From: Pampus argenteus
Taxonomy: Eukaryota > Chordata > Actinopteri > Scombriformes > Stromateidae
Reading direction: 5' to 3'
DNA: 64,000 bases
Assembly (NCBI GenBank): GCA_036937835.1
Contig: CM072873.1
Span: forward strand, 10,602,501 to 10,666,500
Notes under the pieces: generated by a model
Told to the model about the DNA's origin: nothing
Databases searched by the model: none
Seen by the model: only the letters and a program-made list of their open reading frames with translations
In this document: piece after piece, positions 12,134 through 39,361 of the stretch
Numbering within the stretch: the stretch's first letter is position 1
How the letters are laid out: each line of letters starts with the position of its first letter
Position numbers and translations under genes: made by a program

Positions 12134-15100
12134 CTGACAGAGAGAGAGGTTTCATTTGTACAAAGTTCTTGCACTCCAAAAAGTGTGCAGGTTCGTAGGA
12201 TTATAATCTCTGACTGTGAAATGACCAAAACATTCCACGCAGATTAATCGATATTAATTATTAATATTTTGTCCAACCTAACATACAAAAATAAGGGAAT
12301 ATTAGAAACATCTTTAATGCGATGAAATGCAACATCATCAGTGCCACAAAACATAATATGAATACGTTACACTGAAGTGAAGGCAACGTTAGATTTGTTT
12401 ACGATTTACAACCGATGGTGTGAGTGTTTGGAGGACAGGTGCATTAAGTTTGTCTACCTTTTACAGCTGATGGAGGAGTGGATGGAGGACAGGTGGCGTT
12501 TGGACAGCAGATTCCTCCTTGAACCTCCCTGAGGAGATGTAACCAGTGAGGCTGGAGAAGACAAATACATGTTACAGAAACATTATCATTATAATACACA
12601 ATTTATATGAAGACTGTTGTTTTAATAATACTTATACGGCAGAATAATGACTACAGCTGGCTGGTGTGGACACAAAATTATAAAATATATAAATACATCC
12701 AACCATTGTTTATGAAGTCTGATAAAACTATAATTTTCAAATATTACTTTGTTTCAAATTTTGAGAAATATTTCAATTAATTAATTAATTGGCAACAATT
12801 TTGTTTGTTCTGAATAATTGTTTCTCTGATGTGTAGATTTGCTGCTTTTCTCTGTTTTACATCATTGTAAACTGAACTGATTTCAACTCGCTTCTGATGA
12901 TAATGATGTCCATTTTCTACCACAGATGAATAAACCATTGAGTAGTTACATAATTTGACAGCAGTCAGTCAGTCAGTAACTCAGACCTTTCCCATCAGTA
13001 GCCTGTGTGCAGTCGGTGCAGGGCCAGTCTGTGGTGTTCAACTTCAGCTCCGAACATTTCCTGTGAGTCCCTCTGGATCCACACAGCCGGCAACGGATCA
13101 CCTCAAACCAACTGAAACAAACAACAAAGTTATTATCACATAAGGATATGCTACTCTACCTGTTGTTTTGTTACAGACACTGCATCTGTAAATTAAAAGT
13201 CGTACCCAGTCTTGGCGGAGTACGTGCGTCCGTTGTCACAAAGGCAGATGAGAGCATCACAGCGCCGGTAAACCTCCAGCAGCTCTGAAAAAGCATTTGC
13301 CTCCAACTCCCATGAGGCATCTCTGTAGGAAGCAGAACAGTTAGTTTGATGTAAGGTATGTAAGGTCAAAATCAAAGAACATGGTTTTGAACACAGCCTG
13401 AAAGTGTTGTCATATATTAATGATTGTGTTACCTCTCTGGGATGAATATTCCCATTCTCAGCATCTCCTCCTGGAAGTTTTCCTTGTTGTTACAGAGCGT
13501 ACATCTGAAGAAGAACAGGCCTGCACTGTGGGCCTGACGCTGACATACAAAAACACAACAGGTAAAACCTTATTAACATTCTGGTGCATTGCTGTGCATC
13601 CTTACCTAACCTTTAAGTCAGAAACACATGATGTTAAAAACAGTACTGTAAGCAAATGTCTGTACACGCTGCTGGATAACACACAGGTTTAAAGCAGACA
13701 AAGAAAAGTAATTTAATTTCAGTTAGACTCAAACCTCATAATGGCAGAAATCTTAGTTGTATATTACCTGCACACAGTCTCTGTGGAACCAGCTGTTGTG
13801 GCAGGACGGACACTTGAGGATAGAGTAGGACAGGATGGGATCGATGGAGTCCAAACAGATGGAGCAGGACTGAGGCAGACTGAAGTCTGAGCTCACACAC
13901 AGAGACTGACAGGGACTGTGTTCTGGACAGTACGACCTGGACACGCACGCACACGTTAGTTGTGCTCACTTTGATGCAAAAATAGAAAAATAAAAAATAG
14001 AAAATAAAATAAAAGTGTTTTTTTATGTTTTTGTTGGCACTCACGGGAAAAGGTCAGTAAATTGTGAGATGAACTTTTGATTCCTTCCGCAGGGGAAGTG
14101 AACCATCTTCCTGCAACTTCTGACGTTACAGCCGACACACGCTCCCTTTTTCTTACAACCGTAACACGTCTGAAACACACACACAGTTAACAAACATCAA
14201 ACACACAATTAAGACAGGGAGGAGACACGATGCACAGAGAATCTAGTGGTCTAAAGTACCTGGTTTAACTTGGGTTTAAACTTTCTAAAGTCCTTCTCAG
14301 ACATGGAATATGTAACATTGCTGCATGTTAAAGTGATACTGTTTGTCACTCTCACAGAGGTGTCTTTTACGTTAACGTTCCTTGTGGCTACATTCATCAT
14401 GACAGGACATTTATGGAAACAGCTATGAGCTCAAATGAGGGAGTGACAATCAAAAACATTAATAGGGATATTTTCTATATTTCCATATAACAATCATATA
14501 TGAAACTGCATACAATGAACTGTGTCCAACTGTTATGCTTTATATTAGTTAATCCTGTAACCTCAGTGAGAGCAGGTGGGGGCCTGTGGAACCATAATTA
14601 AAAATAAGACTTTTTTAAACCATAAATGACCATAAATTCTAAAATTCAAATTTAAGAGTTTTTAAGATCTGCAGGTACCCTGCACAGTTTGAGAATAAAA
14701 GTAAATCACTCACCAGTCGGGCTGAACGGCGAATCTCCTGTTTGATGTCGTCCACCAGGAAACCAAACACACCCTCATCCTCTTCCCCTCGCTGGTAAAC
14801 TCCACAGGACGTCAGCTGGAACAGTATCACTTGTGTTTATGCTTGCTGTGATTTGTTTTCAAGGTGGGTAAGTGATATAATATAAAGAAAATGGAGTGCT
14901 GCATCTAATTAATTGGTTTATTACACAGAACCATCTGAGAAGTCGTCCTTGGAAACTGTTCATAAGGTAAGAACCCCTAAGATCCCTCATGTACAAGGTG
15001 TTGTTATGTTTATGTGAAATTTGAATATATTTACAATATTGTGCAAATATTTAAGGCCTTTGAGATGTTTAGATTCTCATCCATAATGCAATACCATCAG

Positions 15101-15568
15101 GGAGTAAAATAAAAAAACAAACTACTAACGCTTTACTTTTAGTGCCTAAAACTTTTGCACAGTACTGTATATACTAACTACTAAGAACACACACACACAC
15201 ATACACACTTACCAAACAGAAGTAGTGGACGGAGAGTTTATGCTGTTTGAGTGTGACTTTTTCCCCAAACATGGCCGGGTCGTCATCACTGAGTCTGCAG
15301 AGAGCACAACCTGCACAAACACACCATTTATTTCAACAAGCTGTTTAAAGCAGCTCAGAGATAAACTTCTATGAGTGAAGTGACTAATTTTCCTTTCCCT
15401 GACTTTATATTATTTTTCTACAACCTTTTCACAAAGTGAACACCACTGATGACAGTTATTAAAGTAATAATGTAAAAAGCAGATATTTAATGTGTCTATA
15501 GCTTACTCACACTCCTCCGGGATGCTGCTGCTGCTGGCGTCCTTTGAAACCCTCACCTTCTTCTTCAT
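9541..15568 (-). CDS. g2e3: G2/M-phase specific E3 ubiquitin-protein ligase (PHD fingers plus HECT-like domain), complete
   Basis: Nuclear/nucleolar ubiquitin ligase family member expressed in G2/M and linked to DNA-damage response (family knowledge). Coding exons in transcript order: 15568-15511, 15310-15213, 14815-14714, 14169-14045, 13936-13768, 13539-13433, 13322-13206, 13111-12987, 12551-12458, 12133-11963, 11822-11668, 11233-11049, 10914-10742, 10645-10606, 10371-10200, 9869-9541. All phases join, giving 739 residues against about 706 in human. Residues about 20-300 are Cys/His-rich, with an extended PHD (CALCRLSDDD, then CYGCKKKGACVGC and HFPCG) and a second PHD (CSICLDSID, CPSCHNSWFHRDC, FRCTLCNN). 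Residues about 370-739 are the HECT-like part (SLVHGGPPVGFFS, LLSFATGAEELPAAGF). Start chosen because MKKK opens the first phase-compatible exon and leads straight into the PHD exon. Confidence 0.96.
12987..15310 (-). CDS. g2e3: g2e3 PHD / extended-PHD exons
   Basis: Exons 2-8 carry the zinc-binding part of the protein. Visible ligand patterns include C-A-L-C with a following H-Y-F-C, the C-x2-C and H-F-P-C set of the extended PHD, then C152/C155 and H179/C182 of the next finger, and a third Cys-rich block (CRLCGSRGTHRKC, CTDC). In mammalian G2E3 the ligase activity has been attributed to the PHD/RING-like fingers rather than to the HECT domain (from memory), and these fingers look intact here. 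Confidence 0.85.
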
Positions 15569-16340
15569 GTTGGCGTGAAGCCACACTACCACTGGGGTCA
15601 GAGGTCAGATATATGTTTCAGTCTTCTGTTCATCACCAACTAACCCATATACATAACATATGTATATAAAGTAGCTAATAAAAAAAAATCAAGAAAGAAT
15701 ACAATATTATTGTATTTTGCTCCATTTTTATCATAGAGCGCTCTTATATATTTTAATATATATTTTATGTTTTGTTGTGTTTTTCACTTTCTTTTGTGTT
15801 TGTTTGTGTGTTTGTTTTACTATTATAAGGTGAGCATTAAGATAATAAATGCTCCCTGTAACTAACGTTAAACAATAATTACCTTTTTAAATATGACGCT
15901 AGTTTATTAAAATAGTTACGCTAATGACTGATGTTCGTGAGGAAACTTGATTAATGTTATTATTAATATTTTAATAATTAAAAATAGATCAAAGTAACTA
16001 ACTAAACAGGGCTTGATGAACTTCAAACGATTCAATGTTCTGCGTCAAACGTCACTGAAGAAAATATCAATTAAATTCATCTTTAAATAATTTATAATAC
16101 GGCAAAATGTTTGTAAGAAAACTGTGAATGGACCTACTTTACATTCAAATGTGAAGAGTGTCACTTTGCGGTCATTTTCGTGTCGTTTTGTGAGCTTTAA
16201 TTCCGCTTGTTTGTGTTTATGTTTGAGTAACGCCGTCTAGTTTTAAATTTCCCTCTTTCAAAACAGAGAACCTCATTTCCGCTTCCGCCGTTTCTTCTTC
16301 TCGTGTCTGAGCTCCGTTTGACGCTTTAGCGCCACCAGAC
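15569..16340 (-). promoter_or_regulatory. g2e3: g2e3 5' leader and probable promoter
   Basis: Upstream of the coding start the minus strand shows a good 3' splice site (CTCTGACCCCAG, about 15602-15591), so the first coding exon probably begins at about 15590 and a noncoding exon lies farther up. The GC-richer block at 16255-16340 contains an ETS-like CGGAAGCGGAA on the minus strand at about 16288-16278 and a CHR-like TTTGAA at 16262-16257. Promoter assignment is inference from position and composition. Confidence 0.4.
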
Positions 16341-16344
16341 CATG

Positions 16345-16400
16345 CGTCCATGCATGAAAAAAATCCTACTTAAGTAAAAGTACGTGAGTATTATCAGCAG
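16345..16400 (-). repeat. dispersed repeat family A fragment
   Basis: Short fragment with CTACTTAAGTAAAAGTACG and GAGTATTATCAGCAG, shared with 3105-3215. It sits immediately upstream of the g2e3 promoter block. Confidence 0.55.
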
Positions 16401-17129
16401 ATAAGCAGCTGAGACATTTTAGCTGTCATTTTTAATCTATCCAACTTGAACTTTGCTGGCTATGGAAATGCACTGAACCCAAAAGTGACAGACACAAGAA
16501 AAAGTGATTTATTTGAAGAAGACATGCAGATTTTTTCCACAGGGAATTACAGTACACCAATAAAAAGCATAATTTAAATTTTAATAGCTGGTAGCAAATG
16601 TGATTCTGGTCAAATAGTACAACGTTGTTCTAATGTTGCATTAATGTATTTGTGTCAGCTGGATGGGCACGACTTTCTGTCCCTCTGCTCTGTGCTGAAT
16701 TTATGTGGTGTACTCCAGATTTATAACTCCATGTTATGTTGTTTCTATATAAAAAATACACTGAGCAGATCACACATCTTCTATACTCTTTTTGTCATTA
16801 TTTATGAATTAATATGTCTTTATTTTTTCTTCAATAAAACTAATTGTTTTCCTTTTTTGTTTTTCTTTTTTCAGCGCACGGTTGGTTTCTAGTGATGTCA
16901 GTAACATTCGCAGGAAGGCCCTTAAAAGAATCAATGTTATGCTTAGCTCCTTGGAAAATGAATCCATATAACCTATTCCCGAACAATTTGAAAATATAAC
17001 TTGTGCACAGAAACTCAGTGTATTGTCCCTTTACTGTGATTGAAAGCGTTTGAAGGTTGTAGAAGCAGCATGCAGCAGTGTAACGTGTAATGTCTTACTC
17101 CTTTCAGCAGGGGGCGCTACAGGACAGAG

Positions 17130-17130
<1 letters not shown>

Positions 17131-17166
<36 letters not shown>
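17131..17166 (+). repeat. (GAT)12 microsatellite
   Basis: Twelve perfect GAT units in the g2e3/ehd4 intergenic region. Confidence 0.97.
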
Positions 17167-17609
17167 CACAGGCGCTCAGAGCGACCTGCAGCTTCTCACA
17201 CAAGTATATTTACCTAAGAGAGCAAGCTGCTGTAAAGAAAACACTTTAATGTCTTCTGTCTCTGAGTGTGAACGTCCAATTATCTAAAGCTTCTTCTGGA
17301 GCTTTCAATCACATCTCACAGTCTTCATCAACAAATCGAAAGCAGTCGAAAGCTCTGGAAAAAGTCAGTAATTAACTCGTATCATAATATCGTATATTAT
17401 TTGTTATTTGTTGTGTTATTTGTTGTCATTTGCTTCCATTTGCTCTATAAGATAGTAAGTGGACACAGAGTTAAGATTATTGAATTTGAAAAAGTAGATG
17501 CAGTCGAACACTCAAGGAACTGCTGTAAATACACCTTTTGTTTTATATAGATATTACTTCATTACTTTATTTCATCGTGTGATGACGCTTTAGCTAACTC
17601 AAGACAGAA

Positions 17610-17612
<3 letters not shown>

Positions 17613-17671
<59 letters not shown>

Positions 17672-17734
17672 TGTGACCGCTGCTGGTGAGCCTACCTGGG
17701 GGCACCGCCCTTACCCCTGTGACGCAGCAAGAAG

Positions 17735-17762
<28 letters not shown>
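17613..17762 (+). repeat. (GT)n-(GCGT)n ... (CA)14 pair upstream of ehd4
   Basis: A GT run passing into GCGT units (17613-17674), then 60 unrelated bases, then a CA run (17735-17762). The two tracts are complementary to each other. Confidence 0.95.
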
Positions 17763-17765
<3 letters not shown>

Positions 17766-17965
17766 GAGGCAGTGTGTTCAGAGCAGCGGAGACTCCCAGG
17801 TGCCTCACACGCAGACAAACACGCACACGGAGGCACACTTTCCTCCGCTCAGCCTGAAGGACGAACTGAGCGACACGGAGCTGAAAGCAGCCGGGACGTT
17901 GGGTAACATCGAAACAGGGAAGTTGGATCAGAGCGCGTCGAGGAACTAGTCAGCCGGTCATCATC

Positions 17966-34741
<16,776 letters not shown>

Positions 34742-35945
34742 AGCGCAGACGGTGTGCCAACTTAGCCACCAAAGAGACTGACTGAGTGCAGGCATCTGCT
34801 GCTGATGTTCAGACTGACAGAGAAACACATCATCACATTAGCTGCTCCAGAAGTTCAAAGGTTAAATACGTCTAAATAACTGGTCACCAAACACACAAAC
34901 TAAGTTACTGAGGAAATATTACACTTTCATTTTAGTAAGATTTTATGTAAAATGACTTCCTGCTTAATGTAGCCTCATGTTTTTACTAATGCTGTTTTAA
35001 TTTGGACACTTTCACTGTGAAGGATGACACTATCCTGATATTTAACCAACTTCCTGCCTTAATTTTCCTTTATATTCTTATAAACTTTAAAATATTTCAA
35101 TCCTGCATCATCTCCTCCTTCTGGTTACTGATTATCATCTTCGTCACTGTAAAATATTTTCCAGAGAGGTCTGTGTGGAAATGAATGAGCTAAAAATCAA
35201 CCAGATTAAATTTTAATGGAGCCCATTAGCAGCCAGACATTAGAAGTGATTAAAAACATAAATCAGCTCTCAAGTCTTTTCATGCAGTTCACAGTTTTAA
35301 TCCTTCAGATTTCAGTCCTGTTTGCATGTTGTTACTGCTGCTAACTGCCGGTCTGTTTTAACAATGCAACAATAGGTATTTTATTGGCTGACTCAATTTA
35401 TTTAATTTGTTCAATATCAGAATAGGTCATTTCTTTTGACTCAAAAAGAACTCCTCACCTCAGTATTTATAAAATCCGGGCCATGGCTCTAAATAAAAGC
35501 CACCCTGTGTTTCACCAGTTGAATACTTTTTATTTGAAGCAGCAGCAGGTTAATACAGCTCTGATACTTCTGTAGAGCTATTAGGTATATGAATCTGGAG
35601 GCTAAAGCTGTAATTATTAATAGTTCTCATTATCTCGTTTTTGTCCACAACCTGAAGATTTTCACATTTTAGAAACTGGAATTGATTGCTGATTAAATGA
35701 AAATTTTAAGGATTATAATTTTTAATTCCTGAAAATGAAGCCTTGAGTTTTTTGGTTAAATTTGCAAAAAAAACCCTCCATCAGCAGTTTATATATTCCT
35801 GATTGTTCAAACTATAATTAGCAATCTGCAGCTGAGTGAAACATTTCTTGCTGGGCTGAAGATCGATTATGATTTCTATTGCCTATTGATTCACCATTTA
35901 CAGAAGGAAAGAGTCTTCAAATAAAGACCTTCACTTTCAAACAAC
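34742..35945 (+). other. ehd4: ehd4 3' UTR with candidate poly(A) signals
   Basis: AT-rich, non-coding sequence after the ehd4 stop codon (TAG at 34739-34741). AATAAA hexamers occur at 35492-35497 and 35920-35925; a further one at 37360-37365 is followed by a T-rich stretch and could mark a longer isoform. The true end cannot be decided from sequence alone. Part of 35640-35790 resembles the dispersed GCTGCAAC-type repeat. Confidence 0.45.
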
Positions 35946-38900
35946 AAACAATTTTTGTTTTTTTAAATATTTTTTTGGCAAAGGTAAAAAATAATGACAA
36001 AAGCTGAAGGGAGGTTTTATTTAGTTTGAGAAACCAGTCCAAACATTTAAATGAACGTTTTCAGTGTAAAAATGTAAAGTAGCACTTGAAGGTGATTTAA
36101 CAAACACTGATGCTCAGGTCACATATTTAAAATCCAGTCCTCGCATCTAGTTTCTGACTGGTCTTTATGTTCGTGTTCTTTTAGCAGGAAGCTGTTATTT
36201 AGCGTCTCATCCACATGACACAAGTGCAGAATTAGTCTCAAACCAGGACATCAGAGTCCACAGGGTTGTCCAAGGTTAAAGGTCAGAGTCTGTTGTGTTT
36301 GAACAGCAGTCAGTCTGGAGGAGATGATCATGGAAGTGAACACTGTTAACACAGATGATGTCCTGAAAAGCATCGCAGTGGACAGTTTGTGTCCGCTCAT
36401 TGCAGCTTCCTCACATTGTAAACAGCAGCAAAGAGGAGGTGACGCAGTGACCTCTGACCTCTTATGACTGCAGACTTTCCTCCTTAAAGAGTCCACTGAC
36501 AATAAGAGTAGCGTTTATGGGTTTATGGGTTAGTGTAATGGAAAATACATGTTTCAGCCTCAGCAGTTTTCAGAGAAAAAGCTCTTAAAAACCCACTGTA
36601 CACTACCTAATCAACGCCAAACAGACACAGTTAGCTGTAGACTATGAACATTGTGGAGCATTTAGCAACATGTATGTATGGAGAAGTTGACATTTGGAGT
36701 AAAGAAGGACAAAATGAAGATAAAGTGAAATCCTGTTACTAAGGTTTGTTTACGTAGAGCCCAGTAAAGCCTCAGAATATACATATAGACCTGCATATGT
36801 GCAGAATATATCTCTTTTAATATTAACTACAGCTACATTTGCACATTTTCCTAACAGTGCCTAGATTTAAAAAGTAGCCTTTTTTTTTAGGTTGACAACA
36901 TGCTTCAGTCAGACGTGATTTGAAGCCTTTTGTTCCCATGATGAGACTAAAGTCTTTGAGGAATCAGCAGCTTCTTTTTGTGGCCTTAAAGCTAAGTGAA
37001 GTTTATAGTATATAATCAAATCTATTCTCCTCAGTCTTCCCTGTCTCTGATTTAAGGTCCATAAAATACAGGTTTTAAGTGAATATTTAAGTCAAACATG
37101 CAAAACATTTCATTCATTCACGCTTTTGATGTTCTCTCTCTCTCTCTGCAAAGACACTTGACTCAGACTGTACTCTGTCAGACTGTACAATGAATGAAAA
37201 ATCTAATCTTCAGTTATCTGAATGTAAAAGTCTATATTTTTTTGATTATGATGTATTTTGTATTCTTGATGTTTGGATGTTTTCCTGGGAAACATGCTGT
37301 TACTCTGTTCTGATGATGATGCAGCTCCATCTCTCATCCTGTTCGCAGAGCTGGAGACTAATAAAGTTTATTCAAGACATCAACTCTTTCTTGAGTTTCC
37401 TGGTGGTTACGAGTTCAGGGTTTACCTTCACTACATTTCAAAAATGGTGTATTAAAATATTTCTGCATACTGGGGTCCCTATTAAAAGTAACTGTTGAAG
37501 TTGCCAGATACAGTCAGTGAGCTCAGGTTTGGTCTCTGTCTGTATTTCCTGACTGAATATAAAAAGATAATTTTATTACCAAAGTGATCGACATCAGGAC
37601 ATCAGGAGATTTGACAACATCTGTAGCAGGATTTAGAATAGATCCTTTATTCTTGTTGATTGTTTGTCAGATTTATAATTTGTAGCTCCATGTTTTTTCG
37701 CCTTCAGCTCTTTTAGACAAACAGTGGATGGAGGCATATGGTTGCATAACGTCCTGTTTCTCTGAGAGAGAAAGAGAGAGAGAGAGAATTAACTCTGCTT
37801 TTATTATATCTTCAATGGTTTCTGCATCCCTTTTCCTCTCCAGCTTTGGTTAACTTAAATTATTCTTTAAATAACAATACCTAACTGACATGTGATCACT
37901 GTCCCGTAAGCCTGTAAATGTCAGTACAGCAATGCAGGAAATGGCACAAAAGCAGTGAAATGAAGACAGAATTCTGTTGATTTCATTTTAACAATAGCAG
38001 AAACAACCTGCACAGGAGCAGATTTTTCCTGCAGCAAGTGAACTAAACATATTCAGATGTTTAGTTTAGAAGATGATTATGCTGCTGATTCTGCTGCAGC
38101 TGGCCTTAAACCTCTGTGTGTGTGTGTGTGTGTTATAATGTCAGTGTGAACTTTGAAGCCATTGGATTTACAGCATGAGCAGGTCTACTCACCTGACAGC
38201 AGCAGACACCTGAAAGTCAAAGTTCACACAAAAACACACATATACCTACAAATATTTGGCTCAGTAACATCGTCTTGCGCTCTTGTGCCGTTTGTTGGAT
38301 CAGAAGGTGATTTTTAATTTTTAATCCAATACATCTTTGGAGCTCCCACTCCGTCTGAGATTCTAGAGCTGACAAAAGAACAATAAGCGGACGGGACGAG
38401 AGTGAAAAGTAAGAATAGTAACGGTTTCCTCTTTAAGTGTTTATGTGTAGCACTGTGCATCTTTAACCTTTATTTTTAAGAGTCTGAGCTTGTATGTATT
38501 TGTGTCTTTTGTTCTTTATAAGGATTTATTATGTGCAGGTTATTTTAGTCTTGCACAATTGTGCATCTCTTTCCTGCTGCCAAATCTCTCTGAGAGAAGA
38601 ACTGTGACAACAGAAATAAAATGCACAGGGTGCAGTTTGAGCCAATTTATGTGCATGGGCAAGAAAAACATATTATTATTAGTGTTACTGCATGTAAATA
38701 ATTCAGAGGAATTATTTGAGGGAAAATATTCTGTTAAAACTGCTCTGAATGAATACCCTCAAAAATGTCTGAAACTATACAATTTTATAAAACTAGAAAT
38801 GCGGAGATTTTTCTTTGTCAAATTTTTGCAGAAGAGGAAGCACACACACGCACACACACTACGGATGACTACATGGATTATATAGCAGATAAGGATTTTT

Positions 38901-39361
38901 TTTATAGCAGTGTTTTTACTGGAGCTGTCAGCATAAATAAAACAGAAAACTTCTTTAACTGACTCCTGAATAACCACAAACTTTCAAACCAAAATGTAAT
39001 TTTTATACGCAAAGGACAATAATTTAATGCTCTATTCTGTCTCTATATGTAAGCCCGTGATTGACTGGCTGTAATGTGTCTTTCTTGTTCTATTCTGTAC
39101 ACACAACATCTATTTCTTGTCCATCAATCCCGGGAGAGGGATCCTCAGCACCCTGGACCTGCAGGTCGCCAGTCAATCACATGGCTTACATATAGAGACA
39201 GATGAAGCATCATAGCATATCAGCATAGAAGCATCCTCACATTCATACCTGCCAGCAATTAAGAGTCGCCAGTTAACCGGCATGAAAATTGCCTCTTTTT
39301 AGTCTCTGAAGGTGCTTACCTTATTTTAAACATTTTGTGTGTGTGTGTTCAGCCAATCAAG
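35946..39361. other. ehd4-sptbn5 intergenic region
   Basis: About 3.4 kb with no convincing coding exon on either strand. It holds a late candidate poly(A) signal (37360-37365), short CT/GA tracts (37134-37148, 37764-37788), a TG tract (38115-38131) and a palindromic dispersed repeat (39037-39290). Just before the sptbn5 ATG, a TG-run followed by TTCAG (to 39351) forms a plausible 3' splice site, so an upstream noncoding sptbn5 exon probably lies in this region. I could not place it. Confidence 0.5.
39037..39290 (+). repeat. palindromic dispersed repeat
   Basis: Arms at 39037-39069 and 39168-39201 are reverse complements over about 33 bases with one short mismatch (each carries the CTATATGTAAGCC core). 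They are separated by about 98 bases. The downstream stretch (AATTAAGAGTCGCCAGTTAACC) resembles a repeat common in teleost genomes. It lies just upstream of sptbn5. Confidence 0.7.

Larger units (their letters stand above)
16341..17965 (+). promoter_or_regulatory. ehd4: g2e3/ehd4 divergent intergenic region and ehd4 5' leader
   Basis: The two flanking genes point away from each other, so promoters of both lie here. No coding exon is seen. Contents: a fragment of a dispersed repeat (16345-16400), a (GAT)12 tract (17131-17166), a (GT)n/(GCGT)n tract (17613-17674) and a (CA)14 tract (17735-17762). The last 100 bases before the ATG are GC-rich and form the probable ehd4 5' UTR; an in-frame stop upstream of 17966 supports the chosen start. 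No TATA box is convincing. Confidence 0.45.
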
